Assembly (NCBI GenBank): GCA_014529385.2
Contig: CM043947.1
Span: 103,691,811 to 103,755,810 of the forward strand
Length of the DNA stretch: 64,000 nucleotides
Source of the DNA: Adiantum capillus-veneris
Taxonomy: Eukaryota > Streptophyta > Polypodiopsida > Polypodiales > Pteridaceae
Reading direction: 5' to 3'
In this document: positions 33,295 through 45,400 of the stretch, piece by piece
Layout: every line of letters starts with the position of its first letter
Position numbering within the stretch: the stretch's first letter is position 1
Notes under the pieces: model-generated
The model's database searches: none
What the model was told of the DNA's origin: nothing
What the model saw: the letters and a program-made list of their open reading frames with translations, nothing else
Position numbers and translations under genes: made by a program

Positions 33295-34440
33295 CTATAA
33301 ACCACATGAGGGAGTCTTCACTTCGTCTTCATCCTTAGCCACATGATCGGAAAATTCTTCAAAAGAAGGCTCATCCTCAATTACAGTCATCAACCTAGCA
33401 ATATACTTCTTTAACCTGTAGCCATTCACACGTGCTTTATGTGGGGTACCATCCAAGTCAGCAAGTTGATATGTGCCATTTGGAAACCTGTTTAAGACCA
33501 AGAAAAGACCTTGCCACTTGATTTTTTTTTTTTTTGAAAATTTCTATCAAGCTTACTATTGTAACAAAGCACCATGTCACCCTTCTTGATGCCCTTGTCC
33601 TTCACTTTCTCCTTTGCCTTTGCTTGATTGTTCTTCAAGACCTGCTCATAATGCTCAAAAGCCAGCAACCTATCCAATTGTACACATTGCAAATATAAAA
33701 ACCTTTCCTTGAATGAATCATTGGGATCTTCCTCAAGCTTTTGCATCGTCTTCAAATATGGTATCTCCACCTCAATAGGAAGTAAAGCCTCTTTGTCAAA
33801 AACTAGATGGAAGGGAGAGAAACCAGTACCTGATTTGAAGCCAGTCCTATAAGCCCATAGAGCACAAGGTAGCTCTAAATCCCAAGTCTTCACATTGTTT
33901 CTTGTCATCTTTGTAAGCATCCTTATGAGTTCTCCATTAAACCTTTCATTCATTCCATTGCATTGGGGATAATATGGAGTAGTAAACTTGCGATGCACAT
34001 GAAGCTTCTCACATAGATAATCCACCAACTCTCCCCTGAAACTTGGACCCTTGTCATCAAAAAGTAACTCCAATGGAATGCCAAATTTGTAGAAAATATC
34101 TTCATATACAAATAAGAAATCATATTTGCTTGTGATGTGCTTAACAACTTTGGCTTCGGCACACCTGGATAGTCAACAACAGTAAGTATGTAACATTTGC
34201 CTCTAGCTGTCATATGTAGAGGACCTATTGCATCAATACCCCACTTCTCAAACACACCATAAGCCACAATGGTGCCTCTCATCTCTAATTTGAGAACCCT
34301 ATTTTCCATGCTTTGACACTCTTTGCAAGACTTGCACCAATGATGAACATCACATTGAATGCTTGGCCACACATATCCCTCTTGCAAGAAGGTGGCATGT
34401 TGATCGGCTCCAAACCCTGCACTGTAGGGCTTGAGAGGAG
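33295..34440 (-). pseudogene. Element H1: integrase
   Basis: Minus strand. The zinc module is partial (EGYVWPSIQCDVHHWCKSCK). The core has KWGIDAIGPLHMTARGKCYI and, in another frame, FDDKGPSFRGELVDYLCEKL and YYPQCNGMNERFNGELIRML. The C-terminal GPF/Y-like part is GDMVLCYNSKLDRNFQKKKK and then, after a frameshift at a run of 12 T (33522-33533), NRFPNGTYQLADLDGTPHKA. It is cut at the N-terminal side near 34440, where chromovirus F begins. Sequence type equals the integrases of E and H2. Confidence 0.7.
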
Positions 34441-34671
34441 TGGGAGGCTGATGTGAAGGGAATCCGTCACTGTGGCGGGCGCAATCAAGCAACATGGAGA
34501 CTACCCTCTCTCTTTCTCTCTCTCACCGGCTCTGTTTTGTGCACCATCGCCAATCTTGGTGAGTATTGGAGTATTCCCTTACACACCAACGGTCCCCCAC
34601 TGCGTTTTTGGACCCTTGAAAACAAGCAAGGGTGCATGCCCACCCGGCACACACCCCTTGTTCCATAGATT

Positions 34672-34683
34672 TGTTGTCAGAGC
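34672..34683 (+). promoter_or_regulatory. Chromovirus F: degenerate primer-binding site
   Basis: TGTTGTCAGAGC followed by TCGG differs from the initiator-tRNA-Met PBS TGGTATCAGAGC in two bases and lies about 500 bases before the gag ATG. Confidence 0.5.
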
Positions 34684-35175
34684 TCGGCAAGGTGTCGATT
34701 GGCGATTAAAGCTTGCTCGAATTTCAAGAAAATCGTAACTTCTACGTATCCTACAACGGTTTACCTATTGATTAAGTTCAACTTTCAAAAATCTTTATTC
34801 GACGTGACCTTCATGTCTACAAACGGTGTTGGTTGCAACAATTAGCCATCGAACTCGGCATCAGGTTAGTTCACAACTTATCACGAAGTGCAGCTTTGGG
34901 AATTTGTTTCGGATCACATACGCTGTGGTTATTTTCGATCATAGTCTCGCAATTGGTAAGGTTCGCCTCATCGATGACCAATGGTGACTACAAGCTTTCA
35001 ACTATTTAGTAATACCAACACGGCTTGGTTTCTCGACATTCGTACATCTTTGACTAGAGGTTGCGGGGTCTAATTAGCACGGCTAATTATCAACGTTGGC
35101 GGTGAGTTTTACGATAATGAACCTTCTTTGGAATCAAGGCATTCTTCTTCTTTTCCCTAGCACTGTAGAGGCACC

Positions 35176-35823
35176 ATGGATTTGGATATCAACATGACTT
35201 TTGACTTTGAGCGCAATACACCCAATCCTCCCAATGATGCTTGCAGCTAAATACTCTCACGGAGGGTACCGCGAAGCTATGGAAGGAGATGACGCTTATG
35301 AATTGCTTGATATCCAAGAATTTTGAGCACTTCAAGCACGCATATTAGTGATGGAAATGAGTTTTGCATCCCTAAATGAAAATGTCAGTAAATTATCCAC
35401 TTTAGTGATACAATTTATGCAGCAGCAGGCCAATGGTCCTATTGACTTACATATGCGTGAGCACGTAGCCGATCAGGGGCAAGGCCCTTGTGATCATGGA
35501 CAAGGTCCATCTCCAAATTCTTTCTGCACTCTCACTGCAAAGGAGGTGGAATACAAAGCCACTAACTTTTAAGGGAGAGGACTGAGACGGTAATAAGGAT
35601 GCAGTGAATATCTTTCTCAACAAGTGGGATGGAATTCACGCCTTACGGCGTACTCTGGATGCCATCAACGCATTGCAAACAAGTTTGACTCTAGAAGGCA
35701 AGGCCTATAAATGGTGGATGTCTCTCAAGGAGAAGAATATCATACCATAGAGTTGGACAGCCTTTGAGGCTATGTTAAGAAAAGAGTTTCTGCCCACGAA
35801 TGAGGCAGATAGAAATTGGACGG
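35176..35823 (+). pseudogene. Chromovirus F gag, 5' part (interrupted by E)
   Basis: ATG at 35176 (MDLDINMTFDFERNTPNPPN). Stops and frame changes follow; about 35640-35820 reads ALRRTLDAINALQTSLTLEG, KAYKWWMSLKEKNI and NEADRNW. The gag continues at 48305 (AWDTCSM). Element E sits exactly between, flanked by ACGG on both sides. Confidence 0.75.
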
Positions 35824-36936
35824 TGATGGAGCAAAAGATGCCGTGCGCATAGTCACACACCTACTGACAAGCTCAATTCAAACTCCAAATGCCTCGACCT
35901 ACAAGCCCTTGCATGCCCGCAGAGACTACAAGGTGAGTCGAGTTGATCAGCACTTGAAATCACACTTGATGGTGACCAAAATACACAAGAAAAACCCATC
36001 AAAAATGCAAAAACTCTAGCCACAAAAGGCCTCTCTCAAACCATTGCAAAAGCTTCACCAAACTCCACTCTGTTGGACTCTTTGGAATAGCGCCAACCCT
36101 AATGGCACCAATACAGGGTCACATAGTCTTGCGATGTTTTCCAAAGAGCAATCTTATAGTTCACATCCATGGAAACCTAAGAACTTCCATAGACTCTCCT
36201 AAGTGAAAAATTAAAGAGAGAAATCTCTCATTCACTCCTGCACACACTCGAAAACAGGTTGCGAACGCGACGGGACTGCACTAGACCACCTGTAGGAACC
36301 CTGCTTCCTCCCACACACAGAGAGGTGAAAGTGCCAAGAATTGGATTAAAAAATAATCCCTTAGCTGGAACACTCACGGCACCTTGAGTGATGTGGCAAA
36401 TTGAAGCCTCTTCACACCTTTTTGATGCAATTTTGGCCAGTTATGACCCCCGACGGGCATTTTTCGCAGGAAAAACCCAAACGGACTCCAAAATTCACCA
36501 AATTTTGTACGCTTGATCCTTGATACCCAAATCGCTTTGCCAAATCTCCACATTCCATTTTTGACCACTCTTAGGGTGGTGCACGCATGACCGCAGATCA
36601 GGCAGCGTAAATAGACAGTTACTGCATGTCCCAAGCTTCTCGGGCGGGATGAGAGTGCCCACACGTGTCACTTGCATTATTTACATTCTAGAAAGCTCAA
36701 ACACATTCTTGACAGCCAAAATAAGCCACCTAGAACCATATCCATGGCCTCGATACCCTATCCAGGCATGTACACTACTGGCACCCAAACCTGACTATTC
36801 ACAATGTGTACACGGTGCATCTTTTTTAAAACTTAAAACAGCTTCGCAAAACTCCCAAATGCATATATTTACATCTTTTTGTACATATGACCATGCATAT
36901 ACACGCTACTTTGTACACGCCAAAAGCGGTCTATCA
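35824..36936 (-). repeat. Element E: 3' LTR
   Basis: 1113 bp. Matches 47102-48304 over its whole length but lacks about 70 bases near its left end and differs in a block near 36130-36170. A purine tract (AGAGGGTGGGCA on the minus strand, about 36942-36953) stands next to it as PPT. Confidence 0.85.
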
Positions 36937-36950
36937 TCATTGCCCACCCT

Positions 36951-38414
36951 CTAGGTAGAGCATTTATGCTCAACCAAGAAGCTATTTGCATCAGGAACCA
37001 CATCCCTCGCAAAATATTTCTTCCATCTATAGCCATTTATTCTATAGTGCAAACACTCACCAGACAATTTTTCCAGCTCATATGTGCCATTAGAAAATAT
37101 ATGCTTCACTCTGTATGGACCCAACCATTTGTCTCTCAACTTTTGCAAAAAAGTGAAATCCAAGCGAGAGTCATACTTCATCACCAGATCTCCCTCTTTA
37201 ATCTCTTTCTCTGGTAGCCTCTTATTCATTTTCTCCATCCTTGTCTCTGCTTGTTGAAGATAATAGTCACTGGCTTTCTCTCTATTCATTTGCAACAACT
37301 CTAGAGAAATAATTCTTTCCTACAACTTGTCATTATGCGCACCTTGTATTGTGCATAACAACTTCAAGGCATCCAACCGCACCTGTACAAGCATAAGAGC
37401 TTCTTTTCCATAAACAAGCTCATATGGCATAAACTATGTTGACACTCTGTACGCAGTTCTATAAGCCCACAAATATTTTTCCAAGTCCAGGTCCCACTCT
37501 TTAGGATGCTCTCTAGCATACTTTGATAGCATCTTCACAATCTGACCATTGCAGTTTTCAACCAGGCCATTGCATTGTGGATAGTAAGGAGAAGAATGCC
37601 TGTGCTGAATTTTCAATTTCTCCATGAGAGCAGCAACAAGTTTTCCCCTAAACCCTGGTGCACGATCAAAAATGATAACCATAGGAGCTCCAAACCTGCA
37701 ACACACCTGTTCATACAAAAAAGAGGTCACTCTTCCTGCTGTTACATCTTTTACCACTCTTGCCTCCACCCATTTTGTCAAATAGTCCACAGCCACAAGG
37801 ATATACTTTTTTCCATTGTTGGTCCTTGGCATTGGACCTACAACATCCACTCCCCATTTTGCAAATGCATCAAAAGACATTATAGCTTTTTGAGGCTCAA
37901 CCAAAAGCTTTTGATTTGCAAACACTTGACATTCATGGCACGACTTGCACAAAAAATAAACATCTCTCATCATAGAGGGCCAACAATAACCTGCTCTCAA
38001 AATACAAAAGACAAGCTGATCCTTACCTTGATGACTTGTTTCTTCATGGTAGTGCTCCAAAATCAAGCCTATCTCTTCTTTGTATGGTACTTTTCTCAAA
38101 ATGCTATCTTTGCCATAAAGCATGAGATCCTCACCTACCAATGTGTAGTTTCTTGCTTTTGCAACTATTCTCTTATGCCGAACCTTTGACATGCCCTCTA
38201 GACATTGCCCTCTACCAAAAAATACTTCTACATCTTGCAAAGATTCTCTTCGTGCATACAAGGCTTCCTTGACCTTTAAAGAAGCTACCAAGGCATCCAG
38301 CTTGTCCCTCGCCAACTCATCGGCTTCTTTACTCCGCTCACGAGGAACATGCTTAAAATGTATCTTCTCAAACTCATGCAAAAGGTTCTTGATGCCATAA
38401 AACCACTTCTTCAA
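36951..38414 (-). pseudogene. Element E: integrase
   Basis: Zinc module HYHEETSHQGKDQLVF...CKSCHECQ, core KWGVDVVGPMPRTNNGKKYI, IIFDRAPGFRGKLVAALMEK (Ser-Asp-Arg is Phe-Asp-Arg) and YYPQCNGLVENCNGQIVKML. The C-terminal part 37298-36951 has LGPYRVKHIFSNGTYELEKL, the GPY/F module. The ORF is broken between 37434 and 37298. Confidence 0.8.
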
Positions 38415-38424
38415 ATTGTCTTTC

Positions 38425-39241
38425 TTAACATTCCAAAAGCAACTGATTCATGACTAGCAACACATCCCCTTTTGCAATGACCCTCTTCAATCCAAACTCA
38501 ACACACTGCTTCAACCAAAGGAAAAGCGTGAGATATTTGGCCTCATTGTTACTTTCAGCTTCATCAAGATCATAAGCTCTAGAAAAGATTACATTGCCTT
38601 TTGGGTTCTTAATGACTACCCCACCACTTGCCTTTTGAAGAACTTTCCTACATGCACCATCAAACATCATTGCATACGCATCTGTAATATCTACTTCCTC
38701 TTCATGATCATCCTTGTCAACCCTTGGGTAAGATGGAAGCTCCCCTCCCTTATGCACCACTATGTCCGCCAAGTGAGCTTTAACAGAATGATCCACTTTA
38801 AACTCAAACTCATACTCTTGAAGCTCCAAAGTCCACTTTAAGATGCGCTTGCTACGCTTCAAATGTTGTACTACATCCGGCAACAGGTTTGATGTGGTAA
38901 GCACATAGAACTTTTGGGACAACAGATAGGTTTTGACTGCGACAAGCAAGCACCAAGGCAAGGACCCACTGTTCCATTTTTGTGTAGGAGAACTCGCTTA
39001 CATTCTTCATCTTGCTCTCAAAATAGACTGGCTTGAAGTTCCTTCCTTGCTTTTGTAAGAGAACCGACCCAAAAGCTACTGACCCCACAGTAATAGATAC
39101 ATAGAAAATTGATTGCAAGTCGGAGGGACTCACTATTGGTAGAGCACACAATACCTCCTTGATACCATCAAAAGCCTGTTGCATGTCCTCATTCCACTCA
39201 AACCCTTGAACTCTTTGACCCAATTTCTGGAGTGGATACAC
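38425..39241 (-). pseudogene. Element E: RNase H and second (archaeal-type) RNase H
   Basis: The first RNase H reads IFYVSITVGSVAFGSVLLQK; the catalytic Asp expected in V-D-A-S is absent (Ser-Ile-Thr-Val), so this copy of the domain looks inactive. The second RNase H (about 38700-38425) reads YAMMFDGACRKVLQKASGGV, NNEAKYLTLFLWLKQCVEFG and AKGDVLLVMNQLL, with Asp, Glu and Asp of the active site present. This is the arrangement known from Tat elements. Confidence 0.75.
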
Positions 39242-39283
39242 ATATTAACATAACATCCAAAAAAACGTGACAGGTACCTGAGC

Positions 39284-40139
39284 TTATGCACAAATGATGC
39301 CAAATCCTTTGTGTTGCTGGGAGGATCCATAAGCCTTAACTTTCTTTGGATCGGCTTCTATTCCATTTTGGGTAACCACATGTCCTAGAAAATGGACTCT
39401 GGCATGAGCAAACTTACACTTCTTTTGGTTGAGTTTCCCACCCTCTTGTTGAATCCTTTCAAAACTCAACCTCAGCTTCTCCAAATGTGTGACCCTGGAG
39501 CTATAACATCCAATGTCATCCATGAAAACTTGAATGAACTTACCCAAGTAGGGACCAAACACTCTATTCATCCATCCTTGGAAGTAGCATATGCATTAAC
39601 CATCCCAAAAGGCATTCTTTTGTAGGCAAAACAACCCAAAGGAGTAATGAAGGTAGTCTTCAATCGATCTTCAATTGCTATCAAGATCTGAAAGTAGCCA
39701 GAAAATCCATCCATGATTGAGTAACATTCATGAACTGCAACCTGATTGAGGATTTCATCCAGGAAGGGTAGTGGATAATGATTCCGTTTTGTGGCAGCAT
39801 TTAAAGGTTTGAAATCGACACATATCCTAAATCTTCCATTCTTCTTGGGCACAATAACTACTAGAGAGGCCCATTCGGACTCCTCCACTTGAAAGATGAA
39901 ATTTGCTTCCAAAAGCTTTGTCACCTCTTCACGAAGTTCTCACGAATGACCCCCAACCTCCTAAGCCTTTGAACCTTTGGCTTGGCACCTTCTTTTAGAT
40001 TGATTCTATGCTCAACCCCTTTAGCCCCTTTCAACTCTGTATATTCAGTGGCGAATAGCTTTGGAAACTCTATAAACATGTCTTCATACTCCTTTTCTTT
40101 TTCTGTCAAGTCCTCTCCTAACATGCACCTTACATTCAC
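39284..40139 (-). pseudogene. Element E: reverse transcriptase
   Basis: ESEWASLVVIVPKKNGRFRI, MDGFSGYFQILIAIEDRLKT, GCFAYKRMPFGMVNAYATSK with a stop behind, then FIQVFMDDIGCYSSRVTHLE and FLGHVVTQNGIEADPKKVKA. The palm motif FMDD is intact. Frames break at about 39925 and 39570. Confidence 0.75.
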
Positions 40140-40178
40140 TTTGGTAGGCTCTACAATTGCTTTTGGACTACCCTTCTC

Positions 40179-40876
40179 CTACTTGACCTTCACATCATGC
40201 ATTGATGGTTCCTTTTTGACACTTATCCCAAATAGATCAGGACATAATTGCATCAAGCCTTCCTCTATACTTTTTTCTGATGATGTAAACGAAGCATCAC
40301 TATCGTATGATGGAGTTTCTGTTGAATTCGTATCCTGCATCTCCAATAGGGGCCGTGTACGGCTCCTATGTTTCTTCATGTTGTAGACAATGGTCCTTCC
40401 TTTCTCTTGGTCGGGGATGGTGATCAAGCCCGTGCCCCAATCCTGCTTAGCACCAAGGGTTATAAGCCATGACCTCCCTAAAATGATCGGATAAGCATTC
40501 TCACCCGCTTGCATCACATAGCAATCAACCAAGCACTCAATTCCCAAGACTTTTATCTTCACATCTTCAACTATCCCAAGACACCTTGCCTTTTTGTGGT
40601 TGGCATCCTCATATGGGTCGAAGCATTCACTGACATCTTGATGGCTGCTTCCTTCATGATAGCCTCGGTCATGACACACACCTGGGCACCCCCATACACA
40701 TATGCTTGCACTTTCGTCTTCTTTCCCAACATAGCTTCAACTATTGGAACTATATCCACTGGGTGACCAACCCTCAAGGAAGACACCATGCTTTGATGCT
40801 TTTCCTTTTTGGAAGGAAGCCACGTACTCACACACTTGGTCCACTGCCTCCTCAATTTAGCGTTCAAAGCCACCAA
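40179..40876 (-). pseudogene. Element E: protease
   Basis: VQAYVYGGAQVCVMTEAIMK stands where D-S/G-G-A is expected; the catalytic Asp codon is TAT (Tyr). AYPIILGRSWLITLGAKQDW is the second signature. Frames 40876-40571 and 40679-40179 join with a frameshift near 40580. Inactive as read. Confidence 0.7.
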
Positions 40877-41083
40877 AATTGACCAAAAGATATATTTTCC
40901 TTTTGGTTTTGTACGTCATCCACAATATCATAGTCTTCAACACCTTGGCCAAGGGTGTAGTCCTTTGGACCTATTTTACTTCTTCATTGCCTCTTGCTAC
41001 TCTCTGGTTTGTCTTCTACCTTAGCCTTTCCTTTCCTTGCTCTTGTTTCCCTCTCTTCTTCTGTCTCTTTCTCCCCATCATGC

Positions 41084-42148
41084 CTAGCCTCTCTTATTGG
41101 CCGAAACATCCACATCTTGATGCTCAAGGGTAATGATGTTAATAGCCCTACCTTCTCCGTTGGCAGGCAATGGTTGTGGTTGTTGTTGCGGCGGTGGTGC
41201 TTCTAGTGCCCGCTCTTGATGATTTTCTTCTGTTCTCCCTCGACCACGTCCATATAAGGGGTATATCCCTCCTCTCTCTCTTGGTGGTTCAGGAAAATCA
41301 GGGGCGTAGTGACCCTCTTCATCACAATTGTAGCATCTACCTTGTAGCCTTTGTCCCCTACATCTCCTAGCTGGCCACTCTTCTCTTTGGTTTCTATTTA
41401 TTATGTTAATCCTTAATTCTTGCACAACTGACCAACAAGATCATGCAAAACCCGGGCTGTAACGGGATCTGGACCTTGAGCCACTCGCTCCACTCTATCA
41501 TCCACCGCCACAGGAACCATTGGTTGCACCACAACTGGCTCAGCATGTGTCATGCCTTGTTCCCACCTTCTCTTGATCTTCTTATTCTTGGCCTCATTAA
41601 TTTCCACAGCTCTTTCAAATGTAGCAGGCTCCTCTTGATTGACCTTCTACCTTACACTTCGATGAAGACAATCCATAAATTGATGCACTTTAAAGAAATC
41701 CCCTGGAGGTACTTGGAATGCCGCCTCTAATTGCACCCAAAGTCCTTTGAAGTTTTGCAAAAACTCTTTAAAGTTAGCGTGAACATCTTGCTGCAAACCT
41801 CTCAATTTTGTCGTTGCTTCTGTTGCGGTTAGCTTCTTTCCAAACCTGTCAAAAATTGCCTGCTTCACCTGCTCCCATGTTTGCTTTTTGTCTTCCTCTA
41901 AACCTTCAAACCACTCGCGAGCTTCTCCTTTGAGTGCAAGAGGAAATACATGAAGCTTTGCTTCATCATTCACAATATACATACCAAGCGTATGACACTC
42001 GAAGTCTGCAATCCAGTCCTTCACATCCTCCTTCCCTGTGAAAACTGGCCGAATATACACCATCCCTTCGCAGTTGCATCTCCCTTGCGTGAGTAATTCC
42101 ACAAAAGTTGAAGTCTTGCACCTCAACCAAACCACCACTTTTATTCAA
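41084..42148 (-). pseudogene. Element E: gag with altered zinc knuckle
   Basis: Capsid part RPVFTGKEDVKDWIADFECH, LKGEAREWFEGLEEDKKQTW, NFKEFLQNFKGLWVQLEAAF (about 42080-41700). The knuckle CYNCDEEGHYAPDF has Phe where the fourth ligand Cys is expected. The copia element is inserted a few bases before the gag start, between it and the 5' LTR. Confidence 0.7.
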
Positions 42149-42160
42149 TGATGTTCACAC

Positions 42161-42377
42161 TGAAGTCGCGGAGCGGAGCGTGGGTCGACTCTCTCACACA
42201 CACACACACAGTGAGCTTACACAGTACAGTACGCAGAGAACTGTTAGAAGGGTTATATCCCAATACCTTAGTATTCACAAAGTATAAGTTAGTATATACA
42301 AAGAGTTAGAGGTAAGTGAGTTAGGCGGGCGGCCAGCCATATCCGCATAAGAGGCCACTTGGGCTTTAATCCCAACA
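42161..42377 (-). repeat. Copia 3' LTR
   Basis: 217 bp, plus-strand ends TGAAGTCGCGG and TAATCCCAACA. An (AC)n run at 42199-42210 is one unit shorter than in the other LTR. Confidence 0.92.
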
Positions 42378-42388
42378 ACCTCCCACTT
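42378..42388 (-). promoter_or_regulatory. Copia polypurine tract
   Basis: On the minus strand AAGTGGGAGGT, directly before the TGTTGGG that starts the 3' LTR. Confidence 0.8.
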
Positions 42389-42461
42389 AAAGTCCAATGT
42401 GGCACTTTAAGTAACTGTAAATCTATGAACATAAATGTACAAAGATTTACATGGCTGCCAT

Positions 42462-45400
42462 CTATCCAATGCCCAATAACTCACGACAATGCACAAAGCC
42501 CTCTCCTGGAAGTCCCTTTGTGAGTAGATCAGCAGGATTGTCCTTGGTGTGGATCTTCAGCAGTTGTATATGCTTGTCTTCAAGTACTTCCCTAATGAAG
42601 TGATATTTCACATCAATATGCTTAGTCTTCGAATGGAACACTGGATTCTTTGCCAATTGTATAGCACTTTGACTATCACAATATAACTCTGGCATATCTG
42701 CATTGATTCCCAGGTCTGCTACCAATCTACCAAGCCAAATAGCTTCTTTGCATGCCTCATTTGCTGCAACATACTCAGCTTCAGTAGTAGACTGTGTAAC
42801 ACAATCTTGTAATCGAGATTGCCATGATATGGCACCTCCAGCCAATGTAAAGACATAGCCTGATGTAGATCTCCTCTTATCCAAGTCTCCTGCATAATCT
42901 GAGTCAGTGTATCCTCTGACACTCAAATCCTGACTACCATAGCATATGCGCATACTCTTTGTATGTTTTAAGTATCTCATGATACCTTTCACTGCCTCCC
43001 AATGTTTCTTGCCGGGATTTGACATATATCTGCTAACCACTCCCACTGCAAATGCAATTACCGGACGTGTAGCAATCATTGCATACATCAAACTACCCAC
43101 TGCAGACGCATATGGAATCTTATCCATTTCAGCCTTTTCTTCCTCAGACACAGGACAATCTTGTTTGCTAAGTTTCACATATGGTGGCAATGGAACACTC
43201 AATGCCTTTCCCTTCTCCATATTGAAACGTTGCAAAACCTTGTCAATATACTCTGTTTGAGATAACCAAATCAACTTCTTTGATCTGTTTCTCTCAATGC
43301 GCATACCAAGTATATGACTTGCCTCACCCATGTCTTTCATGTCAAACGATTTTGCCATCTTTGACTTCAAAGCTGAAATTTCTTCCAAGTGTTTGCCAGC
43401 AATCAACATGTCATCCACATACAAAATAAGGATCAGCCAACTGCCATCCTTAGCCTTCTTTGTATATAGATAGCGATCGAACTCACTACGTTTGTAGCCT
43501 TGAGAAAGCATAAACTGGTGGAACTTATGGTACCATGCCCTTGGTGATTGTTTTAAGCCATAAAGACTCTTTAACAACTGGCATACCAAATGTTCCATGC
43601 CTTTCTCAACAAACCCTTCTGGCTGCTGCATGTAAATTTCCACATCTAAATCACCATGCAAGAACGCTGTCTTGACATCCATTTGGTGCAACACCAAATC
43701 CAATATAGCAACCAATGCAAGAAAGCATCTCAATGTAGTCATCTTGACCACTGGAGAGAAGACTTCATCAAAGTCAATGCCTTGTTCTTGCTTAAAGCCC
43801 TTGGCAACAAGCCTTGCTTTGTACTTTGGTTGACTATCATGAGCGGTGATCTTATACCTGTAAACCCATTTACAAGGTAGAGCCTTTTTGCCCTGTGGTA
43901 ATTTAACCAACTTCCATGTCTGGTTTTTATGCAGAGCTGTCATCTCTGACTGCATGGCCAACTGCCATTTTTTCGAGTCAACCACTTGTAATGCTTCCTT
44001 GTAACAAGATGGTTCTCCGCAATCTGTGAGCATGACATAATTTAGAGATGGCACATAACGATCAGGTGGTTTGGAGACACGCTCAGAACGTCTCACCACA
44101 ATTGATTCTGCCTCTCTAGCCACTATAGGCTGTTCCTGAGCCTGACCATGCTGTCTTGATGTGCTAGCACTAGGTCCATCTTCCCTGAAGACAACTCTTC
44201 TGATCTCCTCTGTCTTCTCTGGCTTAGCGTGAAACTTGGCTTCATTGAAATGCACATCATTGCTACGAATAAGCTTTCTGGACTCAGGATCCCAACGCCG
44301 GTAACCCATCTCGCCCGATTCTCCGTAGCCAAGAAATATACACTTCTTGCTCTTTGGTTCTAACTTATTTCTGAACTCCTTAGGAATATGGCTAAAAGCT
44401 TCACAACCAAAGACTCTGAGATGCTTATACGAAGGTGCCTTGCCTGCCCATAGCATCTCGGCCACTGCACTCTTATCCAGAACCCTACTAGGAGACCTGT
44501 TGATCAAATGGACTGCTGTAGCCACTGCTTCCGCCCAAAATCCATCAGGCAACTCAGCATTTGACAACATGCTTCTGACCTTCTCTTGTATGGTCCTATT
44601 CATACGTTCTGCAACCCCATTCTGTGAAGGATTATATGGTGCAGTAAGTTCCCGCTTAATCCCTTTTGCTTCGCAAAAGTCTTGAAAAGCTTTGGAAACG
44701 TACTCTCCACCATTGTCAGTTCTCAAGCACTTCAGCTTCTGACCACTCTGATTCTCCACCAGCTGCAAGAATGTCTTAAAGACCTTGAGCACCTCATCCT
44801 TGTGCTTCAAGAAGTAAACCCATACTTTGCGAGAATAGTCATCTATGAATGTACAAAAGTACGCTGCTCCCCCTAGTGACAAACTAGGCATTGGCCCGCA
44901 TAGATCACTGTGTACAAGAGCTAACCGTTCGTCCCTACGATTCCTCTTTGATTTGTGCGGTTCTTGTGTTTGCTTACCATAAACACAATGCTCACAAAAC
45001 TCGAAATCTTGAAATGAAAAGCCAGGCAAATAACCATAATGAGAAAGTATTTCCATTCCTCTTTTTGACATATGTCCCAACCTACGATGCCACAGTGACA
45101 CACTTTGTTGCTCAATCACATTAATTACATGGTTTTTAACCTCTGAAACATGTAAAGTGTACAGAGTTCCTGACTTGCTGCCATGTGCTATAGTCATCGA
45201 ACCTTTGGAGATCTTCCAAGCGCTGCTCCCAAAAACTGTCACATAACCCGCATCATCCAACTTCCCTGTACTAATCAAGCTCTTTCGGATTGCTGGAACA
45301 TGTCTGACATTATTGAGCCATAAAGAAGAGCCATTCTGAAACTTCAACTGCACATCTCCCACTCCAAGTATGTCACAAACCTGCTCATTGCCAAGTCTGA

